Below are positions 50,630 to 59,112 of a stretch of 64,000 nt of DNA, piece by piece. Positions within the stretch are counted from its first letter, which is position 1; every line of letters starts with the position of its first letter. The translations under genes and the position numbers were made by a program. A model generated the notes under the pieces. That model saw only the letters and a program-made list of their open reading frames with translations, was not told the DNA's origin and made no database searches. Where the stretch lies: the NCBI RefSeq assembly GCF_017094465.1, contig NZ_CP064791.1, forward strand, positions 2,294,001 to 2,358,000, read 5' to 3'. The DNA is from Halapricum desulfuricans. Lineage in GTDB: Archaea; Halobacteriota; Halobacteria; Halobacteriales; Haloarculaceae.

Positions 50630-51621
50630 ATGCACTCTCTCGGCGAGTACTTCGACGAGTTTACCCACCGAGACTGGCAGACTCTCGATCCAACTGTCGT
50701 CGACGACACAGTCAGGCTTGCAGTCGTCGGCCTCGGCTGGTTCACCCGCGAGTGGGCACTTCCCTCGAATATGCCGAAATCGCAGCCGATCAGGGCACTG
50801 CTCTCCTCTGTGAGAAACCGCTGGAGGCATCTCTCGACCGAGCAAGACGCCTCGTGACCGCTTGCAACGATGCTGATATCCCCCTGATGGTGGGATCTCG
50901 GATGCGGACCGACCCCGTAGTGCGTCGTCTCAAAGAACTGCTCCGCGGGGACTTCATCGGTGATGTCCTCCACATTCACGGCACCATGTCACAGTCGATG
51001 CTCGGAGAGTTGAGCGAGGAGACCGATCAATGGCGATTGGACCCCGACCTCTCGGGCGGGTGTGCACTCATGGACATCGGCATCTACCCACTCAACACGA
51101 CGCGGTTCATCCTTGAGGCCGACCCGACAGAAGTGTACGGTCACACACGCTCGGAGCACGATCCCTTCGAAGCGGTCGACGAACACGCCACCTTCCAGTT
51201 GCGATTCCCCGATGGCGTTCGCGCGCTCTGTTCAGTGAGTCAGAACGCACAGCACGCCAGCCGACTTGAGATCACTGGCACCGACGGACAACTCTTACTC
51301 GATCCCGCGTTCTACGAGCGGGAAGACCGAGAGCTCACACTCGTCCGCGATGGCGTCGAGTCGGAAATCGAATTCGACCCCGTCCACCAGCTCGAAGAGG
51401 AGTTCGCGTACTTCGGCCATCACCTGCTGACCGACACCAATTTTGTCTCTATCAGAGATCGTCACTGCCAGAAGTCGCGTTTCGACGATATCTGTGGTGA
51501 TACGTCCCCGATATCTTGTACGCCCATTCTAACATCTATCCGACACGTCCCTCTCTCGGGCAAGACAGAGAGCGCGTATCTCGCACCGAACCCAACACGA
51601 GCGAGGCAAAGGTGCACCTGA
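50630..51621 (+). pseudogene. Gfo/Idh/MocA family (xylose/glucose dehydrogenase-like) oxidoreductase, broken by internal deletion and 3' truncation
   Basis: Two pieces of one oxidoreductase in different frames. Piece 1 (50630 to about 50763) encodes DEFTHRDWQTLDP and the Rossmann start RLAVVGLGWFTREW. Piece 2 (about 50758-51438) encodes LEYAEIAADQGTALLCEKPL (the EKP motif), then DQWRLDPDLSGGCALMDIGI, the catalytic DIG. About 65-75 residues between the two are missing and the frame shifts. After HHLLTDT (near 51438) the sequence no longer fits the family, so about 40 residues are lost. Homologues are about 360 residues and include haloarchaeal sugar dehydrogenases. Inactive remnant. Confidence 0.82.
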
Positions 51622-51951
51622 AGAGGGAGGGTTCGAGTAGGCGAATAGTAACTGTCTTGCCTGAATCTTGTGCACCTCAGACGCGCTACTGCATCTGGAT
51701 TGTTTAGGAGAATTACGAACACTCTAAGACTCAGAGATGGGTTTCGACTGGACGGTTAGGAAGATCCTACTCCGAACACCGGGACGGAGGCATCCTCCGT
51801 ATCAGTCACGCCGTTCCTGATGGACTTCGGATAAGTAAATGCGTGCAAAATGGAGTTCCGATAGTTAGCGACACGGTGTCTCTTGTTGAGTAGTAATTAA
51901 TTCACTTCGAGAGGGAAATTATTTCCCGAGTGGTCACATTATCTCACAAGA
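51622..51951. other. AT-richer intergenic region
   Basis: 330 bases between the oxidoreductase remnant and the CPBP protease gene. AT-rich tracts (TTGTTGAGTAGTAATTAATTC and AAATTATTTCC near 51880-51930, each cited in part) are probable promoter elements of the protease gene. I cannot recognise ORF, IS or RNA in it. Confidence 0.4.
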
Positions 51952-52842
51952 ATGACTGGTCCACGAACGACAGCGGATGGGCGGGATGCTGAGTCTCCGT
52001 TGCGGCGGATAATCGAGCGCCGACCGCTCCAGTCGTTCGTGCTCCTGGCGATACTGGTTTCATGGCCAGCCTGGGGGATGCTTGCCGTGTATGGCCTCGT
52101 GCCCGGCCTCAACTTGGCCGGCGTGTTGTGGTTACTCGGTGGGCTCGGCCCACCGATCTCGGCAGTCATCGTGCTCGGTGCCGCCGAGGGGGGCCATGCA
52201 GTGTGGCGGCTTCTCGACCGATTGATGCTCTGGCGTGTCGAACGCCGATGGTACATCGTTGCGGTTCTGCTGCCCGGGGTCGTGGTAGGTGTGGCTCTTT
52301 TCATTGACGCGATAGTGTTCGACGTACCCACACCGGTACCCTCGCTCGATTTAGTGCCCTTATTCGTCGGTTCGATTCTCGCAAACATGGTGATCGGTGG
52401 CGGGTTAGAGGAAATCGGTTGGCGTGGCTTTGCGCTCCCTCGATTGCAGGCAGAATACAGTGCCTTGACTGCGAGTCTGATGATTGGCGTCGTGTGGGTG
52501 GGCTGGCACGCACCGCTGTTCGTCGTGCCTGGAGCGATCCAGGCCGAGTTAGCTTTCCTGCCGTTCTTCGTTCAGGGCATTGCACTGTCGGTACTGTTCA
52601 CGTGGCTGTACAACAGCACGCGGGGTAGTCTGTTGCTCGTCGTACTCCTTCATGGCGCGGTCAACGCCTGGCTGACGAGTGTGTGGTTTCTGCGTGGGGA
52701 CGTCAATTCAACTACGCTGTGGGTGTTCGCCGGTCTAGTTGGTGTGACGGCGGTTTGCGTGGTCGTCATGTACGGCGGCGAGCATCTCTCCCGGCATCGG
52801 CGACAGATTGATCGGACGACTGGTTCGGACGGGTCGAGGTGA
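51952..52842 (+). CDS. CPBP family intramembrane glutamic endopeptidase
   Basis: 296-residue membrane protein of the Abi/CPBP (CAAX protease-like) family. The EExxxR motif is at E153-E154-I-G-W-R158 in GGGLEEIGWRGFALPRL; conserved His residues follow in WVGWHAPLF (about residue 187) and LLHGAVNAW (about 233). This family removes or cleaves prenylated or other membrane proteins and often serves in immunity or bacteriocin resistance. The gene is in AT-richer DNA next to a broken oxidoreductase, hinting at recent acquisition. Confidence 0.85.
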   Translation: MTGPRTTADGRDAESPLRRIIERRPLQSFVLLAILVSWPAWGMLAVYGLVPGLNLAGVLWLLGGLGPPISAVIVLGAAEGGHAVWRLLDRLMLWRVERRWYIVAVLLPGVVVGVALFIDAIVFDVPTPVPSLDLVPLFVGSILANMVIGGGLEEIGWRGFALPRLQAEYSALTASLMIGVVWVGWHAPLFVVPGAIQAELAFLPFFVQGIALSVLFTWLYNSTRGSLLLVVLLHGAVNAWLTSVWFLRGDVNSTTLWVFAGLVGVTAVCVVVMYGGEHLSRHRRQIDRTTGSDGSR

Positions 52843-52874
52843 TGCCATGAGCGAGTTTTACCAGTGAACACATC

Positions 52875-53486
52875 TCACGGACCGCCGGGAGACTCAGCCT
52901 CCAACTCGCTCGCCAGCCACGACGCGACCGTCCGGGCGATCCGGTCGCGCTGGCCGACGAAGAAGTGATCGCCGTCGACGCACTCGACAGTCGCACTGCG
53001 CTCGCGGGCGGCCTCGAAGACGCTTCGCCACGCGACGGTCTCGTCGCGATCGCCGACCAGTACCTGCATCGGGACGACGACATCGGCCACTGCGGCTGCC
53101 ACGTCGCGATCACCGATCGTCGCCGCGGGCGCGAGCGCTGAGAGCGCGTCAGGCTTGGCCTCGGGTGCAGCCAGGATCGCGACCCCACCGCCGAAACTGT
53201 AGCCGAACAGCCCGACGCGGTCGTATCGCTCGCGCGCCCATCGACAGGCTGCGACGGCGTCGCTCACCTCCCCGTACCCCTCGTCCCAGGTGCCGTAATC
53301 GAACCGCAGCGTTGCGATCGAGCGCGTTGCGAGGGTGTCGGCGACAGCTGTCAGCCGGCTGTCCGTCCGCGAGCCCCCCATCTGTGGGTGCGGTGGACAC
53401 GCCACGACGAGCGCCGGGGCGTCCGCAGGGCCGTCCAGAGTCGCCCGAACGTCACGTCCGCCCGGAATCGGAACGCGATCGGCCAT
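52875..53486 (-). CDS. Alpha/beta hydrolase
   Basis: 203-residue hydrolase. Nucleophile elbow G-Y-S-F-G-G (GLFGYSFGGGVAI near residue 92-104); acid Asp in VLVGDRDETV and the terminal His in VDGDHFF (about residue 172-178) complete the triad. The N-terminal CPPHPQMGGSRTDSRL resembles the dienelactone-hydrolase/YqiA-like cluster of archaeal proteins. Substrate unknown. It is divergent from pspA. Confidence 0.82.
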   Translation of the reverse strand: MADRVPIPGGRDVRATLDGPADAPALVVACPPHPQMGGSRTDSRLTAVADTLATRSIATLRFDYGTWDEGYGEVSDAVAACRWARERYDRVGLFGYSFGGGVAILAAPEAKPDALSALAPAATIGDRDVAAAVADVVVPMQVLVGDRDETVAWRSVFEAARERSATVECVDGDHFFVGQRDRIARTVASWLASELEAESPGGP

Positions 53487-53604
53487 ACGGACGCATAGCT
53501 CGCCTCGTCCTTCAGGATGGTCGTTGTGCCCCGTTCAAGACCAGGGCACACCATGTGACGAGACGTGTAAGAGATTTAAGAGTGCCCACACCCAAACGAC
53601 GGGC

Positions 53605-54477
53605 ATGGGAATCATCTCGCGCGCGTCGTACATCATCCGGTCGAAGGTCAACAGCCTCCTCAACCGGGCGGAGAACCCCGGAGAGACGCTGGATTACTCC
53701 TACGAACAGCTTCGCGACCAGCTACAGGACGTCAAGCAAGGAATCGCAGATCTGACCACCCAGAAAAAGCGCCTCGAAATCCAAAAGCGCCGTCTCGAAC
53801 AGAACGTCGAGAAACACAACGACCAGGCTCGCGAGGCAGTCAGACAGGATCGCGAAGATCTGGCCCGCAAGGCCCTTGAGAAGAAAAAGCAGAAAATGAG
53901 CCAGATCGAGCAACTGGAGAGCCAGATCAGTGACCTCCAGCAACAGCAAGAGCAGCTCGTCGAGCAGAAGAACACCCTGCAGAGCCGGATCGAGGAGTTC
54001 CGGACCAAAAAGGAGACGATGAAGGCTCGCTACGAGGCGGCCGAGGCCTCCTCGAAAGTCAGCGAGGCGATGACCGGCGCCGGCGACGAGTTCGAGGACG
54101 TCGGCCGGGCGATCGAACGCGCCGAGGAGCGGACCGAGGACATGGAAGCACGGGCAGAGGCGATGGACGAACTGCAAGAGACCGGCGCGTTCGAGGACGT
54201 CATCTCCGATAAAGATCAGGTCGACCGGGAGCTGGAGCAGCTGGGAACCGACAGCGCGGTCGATTCCGAGCTCGAGACGATCAAATCCGAGATGGGTGAG
54301 GCGGAAACGGACACCGCCGACGAGTCAGCGTCAGAGAGCGCGAGCGAACCGGCAGATACGGATGAATCCGACCTCGAGACGGATGACGTCGAAGACGTCG
54401 ACGTTGAGGCGGAGATCGATCAGTCGGAGGTCGACGCGGAACTCGAAGACCTCAAGCAGGAAGAGAGCAGCCAGTGA
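53605..54477 (+). CDS. PspA/IM30 family protein with acidic tail
   Basis: 290 residues. The first 25 (GIISRASYIIRSKVNSLLNR) form the amphipathic membrane-binding helix; residues 30-185 are a long coiled coil (DVKQGIADLTTQKKRLEIQ, then QSQ-rich repeats). This is the PspA/IM30/ESCRT-III-like architecture that stabilises stressed membranes. The C-terminal 70 residues are Glu/Asp/Ser-rich and extra to the family. A start at ATG 53605 is well supported. A Usp gene follows 61 bases downstream. Confidence 0.88.
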   Translation: MGIISRASYIIRSKVNSLLNRAENPGETLDYSYEQLRDQLQDVKQGIADLTTQKKRLEIQKRRLEQNVEKHNDQAREAVRQDREDLARKALEKKKQKMSQIEQLESQISDLQQQQEQLVEQKNTLQSRIEEFRTKKETMKARYEAAEASSKVSEAMTGAGDEFEDVGRAIERAEERTEDMEARAEAMDELQETGAFEDVISDKDQVDRELEQLGTDSAVDSELETIKSEMGEAETDTADESASESASEPADTDESDLETDDVEDVDVEAEIDQSEVDAELEDLKQEESSQ

Positions 54478-54538
54478 CGACGGCTCCGAGTGGTGTGTGC
54501 ACGTACAACTATGTCGGGGGCGGCCGAACACACGGGTG

Positions 54539-54976
54539 ATGTACGATCACATCCTCGTGCCGACCGACGGGAGCGATGGGACTGTCGAATCGATCGATCA
54601 CGCGAGTGCGATCGCCCGGGACAACGATGCGACGGTCCACGTCCTGTACGTGATCGACGAACGGCTCTACCGGGCAGCGTCGAAAGACACCAAAGACGAG
54701 GTCATCAAGTCCCTCGAGGAAGAGGGAGACCACGCGATCGAGGACGCCGTCACCCGCATCGAGGAGCGCGGAGTGGACACTGTGACCGAGCGACGGCGCG
54801 GGATCCCGTACAAATCGATCCTGAGCTACGCCGGCGAGGAACCGATCGATCTGATCGTCATGGGGACCCACGGCCGAACGGGACGCGATCGGGTCGCGAC
54901 GCTCGGTAGCGTCACCGAGCGCGTCGTCAAACAGGCCGAGGTGCCGGTGCTCGTGGTCGACATCGACGGGGAGTAG
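54539..54976 (+). CDS. Universal stress protein (single UspA domain)
   Basis: 145-residue UspA domain protein. The start is DHILVPTDGSDGTVES (ATP loop), the middle has DNDATVHVLYVIDER, and the end GTHGRTGRDRVATLGSVTE carries the G-2x-G-9x-G-S/T nucleotide motif. It follows the pspA gene in the same direction and may be part of a membrane-stress response unit; linkage is inferred. Confidence 0.88.
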   Translation: MYDHILVPTDGSDGTVESIDHASAIARDNDATVHVLYVIDERLYRAASKDTKDEVIKSLEEEGDHAIEDAVTRIEERGVDTVTERRRGIPYKSILSYAGEEPIDLIVMGTHGRTGRDRVATLGSVTERVVKQAEVPVLVVDIDGE

Positions 54977-55022
54977 CGGCGATCCACAAGCGTTTTCTCC
55001 CGGCGTCACGGCCGGTCCAGTA

Positions 55023-55274
55023 ATGGCTGACTACACCGCGACAGTGACAGTGCGGCTCAAAAGCGGGGTGCTCGATCCCGAGGCCGAGACGACCCAGCAG
55101 GCGCTGGAGCGACTCGGATTCGAGCTGGCGGATCTCCGGTCGACCGATCGCTTCGAGATCGATCTGGACGCGGAGTCGGCCGACGCAGCCGCGGACCGAG
55201 CCGACGAGATGGCCGAGCGACTGCTCGCGAACCCGACCATCCACGACTACGAGGTCGCTGTCACGGAACGATGA
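55023..55274 (+). CDS. purS: Phosphoribosylformylglycinamidine synthase subunit PurS
   Basis: Small subunit of the three-part FGAM synthase in purine synthesis. 83 residues with YTATVTVRLKSGVLDPEA at the start (typical), QQALERLGFELADLRS and FEIDLDAESAD. The stop TGA is in an ATGACTGTCGC sequence that resembles the start of purQ 50 bases downstream. Forms an operon with purQ; purL is not in the window. Confidence 0.9.
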   Translation: MADYTATVTVRLKSGVLDPEAETTQQALERLGFELADLRSTDRFEIDLDAESADAAADRADEMAERLLANPTIHDYEVAVTER

Positions 55275-55323
55275 CTGTCGCTACACCGACGCCGACGTGC
55301 TGTCCGCATGTGGGGTGGTCGCT

Positions 55324-56004
55324 GTGACTGTCGCAGTCATCAGATTCGGGGGGAGCAACTGCGACCGGGATACCGTCCAGGCCCTGGAGTCGTTGGGGAT
55401 CGACGCCGAACTCATCTGGCACGAGGATAGTCTACCCGGGGACACCGACGGTATCGTCCTGCCGGGCGGGTTCTCGTACGGCGACTACCTGCGGGCCGGC
55501 GCGATGGCCGCCCACTCCCCGATCATGGACGAGGTCCGGGACGTGGCCGAGGCCGGGACGCCCGTACTGGGAATCTGCAACGGCGCACAGGTCGGCTGTG
55601 AGTCGTCGTTGACCCCCGGCGCGTTCACGACCAACGAGAGCGCACGCTTCCAGTGTGAGCACGTCCACGTCCGGGTCGAAAACGCCGACACGCCCTGGAC
55701 ACGGCAGTTCGAGGCGGGCGAGATCCTCGAACTCCCGATCGCGCACGGCGAGGGACGGTTCGAGATCGAGGACGAACGCCTGGCGGCGCTCGAAGCCGAT
55801 GATCGCGTGCTCTTTCGATACTGCGAGTCCGACGGGACTGTCACGCCGGAGGCCAATCCCAACGGCTCGAAACACAGCGTCGCCGGCGTCACGGGCGAGG
55901 CCGGCGACCACGTGGCCGTCCTGATGCCCCATCCCGAGCGAGTCACGCTCGAAGATATCGGCCCGACCGACGGACAGGGCATCCTCGAAGGGTTCGAAGC
56001 GTAG
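55324..56004 (+). CDS. purQ: Phosphoribosylformylglycinamidine synthase glutaminase subunit PurQ
   Basis: Glutaminase of FGAM synthase. 226 residues. It opens TVAVIRFGGSNCDRDT (usual start), the oxyanion strand is LPGGFSYGDYLR, the nucleophile Cys is in LGICNGAQVG (about residue 86), and the His-Glu pair is in VLMPHPERVT near the C-terminus. GTG start at 55324. The sequence ATGACTGTCGC 53 bases upstream, overlapping the purS stop, is a near copy of this start and suggests a short duplication or insertion. Confidence 0.92.
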   Translation: MTVAVIRFGGSNCDRDTVQALESLGIDAELIWHEDSLPGDTDGIVLPGGFSYGDYLRAGAMAAHSPIMDEVRDVAEAGTPVLGICNGAQVGCESSLTPGAFTTNESARFQCEHVHVRVENADTPWTRQFEAGEILELPIAHGEGRFEIEDERLAALEADDRVLFRYCESDGTVTPEANPNGSKHSVAGVTGEAGDHVAVLMPHPERVTLEDIGPTDGQGILEGFEA

Positions 56005-56055
56005 CAGGCGCTCCCGGACAGTGTTCCGAAAAACGGTCCGTGAGGACCGAGTGTA

Positions 56056-56279
56056 CCATGGCAGGCTGGCAGCGTGTACTACCGTCCCGCCAGGTTGGCC
56101 TACGCGCGGGAGAACTTACGTTACTCGGATCGTGCAAAAGTTGGTGACAAGCAATCGGCGGCATGGCCACTCGCAGCGTGGAAGCAAAGGGGAGCGGGGC
56201 CATGGAGCGTGTGACAGTGATCCGAGGCCCCGTAACAGTAGTTAGCGACTCCCCGGATATGAACCCCAGCCTACCGTGG
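56056..56279. ncRNA. Candidate structured RNA or palindromic element between purQ and the EamA gene
   Basis: In the 312-base gap no ORF is convincing, but nested inverted pairings span 224 bases: 56056-56069 with 56266-56279 (14 pairs; one mismatch, one wobble on either strand), 56120-56131 (GTTACTCGGATC) with 56219-56236 (GATCCGAG then a bulge then TAAC), and CATGGCC (56162-56168) with GGCCATG. This is more ordered than expected. It does not match SRP RNA, RNase P RNA or tRNA as I know them. Either a non-coding RNA or a mobile palindrome. Confidence 0.35.
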
Positions 56280-56316
56280 CGAAAGTGAAAGTGCGGGACG
56301 CGACGGAGCCGTCGAA

Positions 56317-57249
56317 TCAGCGCCGCCGGAATATCGGGGCCGCATCGAGCAGCGCCTTCCGTTTGAGTAGCGCGAAGCCGGTGAAGATCGCGGCGAACCC
56401 GCCGAGCGTCGAGAGCGCGATCGTCTGGCCGAGCACGAGCCAGGAGAGGCCATTGGCCACGACGGGTTCAGTGTATCCGACGAGGTTGATCTCCGTCGGG
56501 CCGAGCTGATCGAGCAGGCGGAAGTACAGCGCGTATGCGACAGCTCCGGAGATCACGCCCAGATAGACGAGCGCGGCAACCGTCGACGGCGTCACGGCTG
56601 CGGCCGAAAACACCTCGCCACGCAACGGACTCGCCAGATGCAGGAAGGCAGCCCCGACGAGCATCGCCCAGGCCTGGACGGTCGACAGCGGCAGATCGAC
56701 GTCGATCGGCCGGGACGCGACGGTTCCGAACGCGAAACTGACTGACCCGAGCAGGACGATCCCGACGCCGATCGTGTTCGTGTCTAGCAGGGCTCCGGGG
56801 CTGGGATCGGCGACGAGCACCACGCCCGCAATCGCAGCGAGGAAGCCGAGCGCGCCGATCCGGTTCGGCGGCTCCTCGATGCCGAGCGTGGTCGCGAAGC
56901 CGGCAGTCAGGACCGGCCCGAGGCTGATGACGATCGACGCGACAGCCCCGGAAACGTGGTCGATCCCGATGTAGATCAGGGCGTTGTACGCGCCGAACAT
57001 GAACAGTCCGAGAAAGGAGACCAGCGTCCACTCCCGGCGCGAGCGCGGCCGCCACCGATCGGTCCTGTGAGCCGCATATCCGAGGACGAGCGCGCCCGCG
57101 ATGTCGTAGCGCATCGCCGCGAACAACACCGGCGGAAGATCCCGAAGCCCGATGTCGATCGCCACGAACGAGCCGCCCCAGAGTAGCGAAAGCAATACGA
57201 ACAGCAACCCGGTCGTTGGGACAGAGATCCAACTCCTCTGCGATATCAT
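56317..57249 (-). CDS. EamA/RhaT family (DMT superfamily) transporter
   Basis: 310 residues with ten membrane helices in two EamA domains. First: LLFVLLSLLWGGSFVAIDIGL, LPPVLFAAMRYDIAGALVLG, FGAYNALIYIGIDHVSGAVAS; second starts at about residue 155 and has YLGVISGAVAYALYFRLL and a conserved PTEINLVGYTEPVVA. Exports metabolites such as amino acids. Divergent from an Lrp/AsnC regulator with a 190-base intergenic region that has inverted repeats; this supports amino acid or related substrates. Confidence 0.85.
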   Translation of the reverse strand: MISQRSWISVPTTGLLFVLLSLLWGGSFVAIDIGLRDLPPVLFAAMRYDIAGALVLGYAAHRTDRWRPRSRREWTLVSFLGLFMFGAYNALIYIGIDHVSGAVASIVISLGPVLTAGFATTLGIEEPPNRIGALGFLAAIAGVVLVADPSPGALLDTNTIGVGIVLLGSVSFAFGTVASRPIDVDLPLSTVQAWAMLVGAAFLHLASPLRGEVFSAAAVTPSTVAALVYLGVISGAVAYALYFRLLDQLGPTEINLVGYTEPVVANGLSWLVLGQTIALSTLGGFAAIFTGFALLKRKALLDAAPIFRRR

Positions 57250-57335
57250 AGATCCTATTCAACAATCTCTCTCACCATCAGTTAAATCTTTCTTCAATAG
57301 ATTTCGCGTTGGGAGGTAGAATTTCTCAGAGAAGT

Positions 57336-57419
57336 GTTCCGACTTGCATTTATCTACAAAATATCCCCTATATTCGGAACAGATCTAGTGGTGTCTTTAT
57401 CCCCGACGTTGATAGGGGA
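57336..57419. promoter_or_regulatory. Inverted repeats upstream of the Lrp gene
   Basis: GTTCCGA (57336-57342) and TCGGAAC (57374-57380) are perfect inverted halves separated by 31 bases of AT-rich DNA; TCCCC (57400-57404) and GGGGA (57415-57419) form a smaller pair around a possible start region after CTTTATCC. Candidate operators for the Lrp regulator (57440) and the EamA gene. Confidence 0.4.
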
Positions 57420-57439
57420 GTACGTCGAACGCTCGGGCG

Positions 57440-57925
57440 ATGGACGAGCGCGACATCCGTATTCTCAAGGCGATCGCAGATCTGGGGACGGGCAGTCCGG
57501 ACGAGTTACACGAGGAGACCGGGATTCCGGTCTCGACGATCCACTACCGGCTGGGGAATCTGCGGGAGGAGGGGATCATCGAGAACGACCTCTACGACCT
57601 CGACCTCTCGGAGCTGGGGCTAGACGTCACCGTCCTCGTCGAGGTGCTGTCGGATTACAGCGACGACCACGAGGACGTCCTCGAAAAGCTTCGCGAGGTC
57701 GAGGGCGTGACCCAGATCTTCTCGACGATGGGCGAGACGGACTTCATCGCCATCGCGAGACTCCCCGGCAGCGACGAAGTCGAGCGGCTCATCAGAGACT
57801 TCGAGATGATCGAGGAGGTCGACCGCACGAACTCGACGTACGTGATCTCGACCGACCGGGACTTCACGCGCGGTATCGAGAGCTACAGCCTGGAGACGCT
57901 CGTCGAAACGCTCGTCGAGGAGTGA
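57440..57925 (+). CDS. Lrp/AsnC family transcriptional regulator
   Basis: 161 residues. N-terminal HTH (RDIRILKAIADLGTGSPDEL, TIHYRLGNLREEGIIEND; residues 3-47) and C-terminal RAM domain (LDVTVLVEVLSDYSDD, MGETDFIAIARLP, YVISTDRDFTRG). Regulation of the divergent EamA transporter is probable by arrangement. Amino acid or similar small molecule as effector. Confidence 0.88.
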   Translation: MDERDIRILKAIADLGTGSPDELHEETGIPVSTIHYRLGNLREEGIIENDLYDLDLSELGLDVTVLVEVLSDYSDDHEDVLEKLREVEGVTQIFSTMGETDFIAIARLPGSDEVERLIRDFEMIEEVDRTNSTYVISTDRDFTRGIESYSLETLVETLVEE

Positions 57926-57962
57926 CGACGAGGGGGAGAGTGAGAACGCAACAGACGGACGA

Positions 57963-59060
57963 TTACCGCGCGAGCGGGAGATTATAGCCTGTCTCCCGTT
58001 CGACGACGGTCTCCCAGGTCAGTTCACAGTCACAGGAGACTTGCCCGAAGACGCTGGGATCCTGGCGGAGGTTGAAGTCCTTGATCGCCGTCTGGACACG
58101 GTCGTCACACTCCCCGCAGTTGTGCGCGCCGCGGTCGGAGCCGTGCCCGACCGGATCGGAGACGACGATGACGTCTTCGTCGACCGTCGCTTCCAGCACC
58201 TCGGCGACGCTCCAGAGCCACGGCGGTCGGTAGCCGTCCGCAAAGTACAGCTGCTCGACCTCGGTGTACTTCTGGACGTTGGTCGGGTTCATCGAGACGG
58301 TGTGACAGCCCTCGACGCCCGCACAGCGACGGATCGAGGATTTCATATCCTCGATGGCTTCCGACTCGCTGAGGAACGGGGGCTTCATCAGGAGGTATGC
58401 CTTGATCCCCACGTCGACAGCGTCGGCCTCGGCGTCGGCAGCCCGCGCTTCCGCGCAGGCGTCCTCGAAGTCCGCGAAGTCGAAGTACTTGTTCACGCAG
58501 TCGTGGCGGACGCGATCCGTGGCGGTCTCCAGGCCGACGGCGACGTCGGTCGCCAGACCCTGGTCGGTGAAGTCGGCGATCTTCTCGCGGTCGACGAAGT
58601 CAGGCAGGCTCTCGACGACGATCCGCTCGCGATCACTGAAGGTCTCGGCGATGGCCTGTCTGGTCTCGGCCGGGACCTCGCGCTCGTCGAGGAACGAGCC
58701 CGAGGTGTAGATCTTGATCAGCCCGGATTTGTCGTCCGCGTTCTCTTGCTCGTGCTCCAGACAGGCGTCGATCTGAGTCATCAGGTCATCGTGGGCAACA
58801 GTGCCGCCCTCGACGCTCTCGGCGACGTAGCCACACATCGTACAGCCGCCGGCGCGGGCCCACCGACAGCCGCCGGTGTTGAGGATGATCGTCAGGCTCT
58901 GGTAGACTCCGTCGGGCGTGTTGTCCTCGTCGAGCCAGACCCGCGTCGGCTCGGTCGGGTCGTAGCTCTTGTCGTTGCGCCCGCGGATCTCCCGCATCAC
59001 CTGGTTGTGGGCGTCCATCCCCTTGCCCTGCTCGTAGACCTCGGGGCTCGGCTTGCTCAT
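57963..59060 (-). CDS. Archaeosine biosynthesis radical SAM protein RaSEA
   Basis: 365 residues. A radical SAM enzyme of archaeosine synthesis: works with ArcS to convert the lysine-charged preQ0 base in tRNA to archaeosine (G+). Cluster cysteines are C65, C73 and C76 (NTGGCRWARAGGCTMCGY), with KIYTSGSFLDEREVP, ESLPDFV and VGLETATDRVRHDCVNK further on. The C-terminus carries CGECD and CDCEL, a probable zinc site. Starts at ATG 59060. In a run of three genes with VanZ and arcS. Confidence 0.85.
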   Translation of the reverse strand: MSKPSPEVYEQGKGMDAHNQVMREIRGRNDKSYDPTEPTRVWLDEDNTPDGVYQSLTIILNTGGCRWARAGGCTMCGYVAESVEGGTVAHDDLMTQIDACLEHEQENADDKSGLIKIYTSGSFLDEREVPAETRQAIAETFSDRERIVVESLPDFVDREKIADFTDQGLATDVAVGLETATDRVRHDCVNKYFDFADFEDACAEARAADAEADAVDVGIKAYLLMKPPFLSESEAIEDMKSSIRRCAGVEGCHTVSMNPTNVQKYTEVEQLYFADGYRPPWLWSVAEVLEATVDEDVIVVSDPVGHGSDRGAHNCGECDDRVQTAIKDFNLRQDPSVFGQVSCDCELTWETVVERETGYNLPLAR

Positions 59061-59112
59061 CGCCGTGACGTAGCCGGTGCGGTCGTAAATCCCCTGCGTT
59101 CGGTCGCGACGC

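Noticed and set aside
51462-51722. Minus-strand ORF of 86 codons next to the Gfo/Idh remnant, possible transposase piece
   Set aside because: No catalytic DDE, HUH or zinc-ribbon motif visible and no terminal repeats; not enough to call an IS remnant.
56056-56279. SRP RNA, RNase P RNA or an intron-containing tRNA in the purQ-EamA gap
   Set aside because: No SRP helix 8 motif, no RNase P conserved regions, and the TTC-like arm has no proper T-loop; only generic pairing is present, so it was kept as an unassigned candidate.
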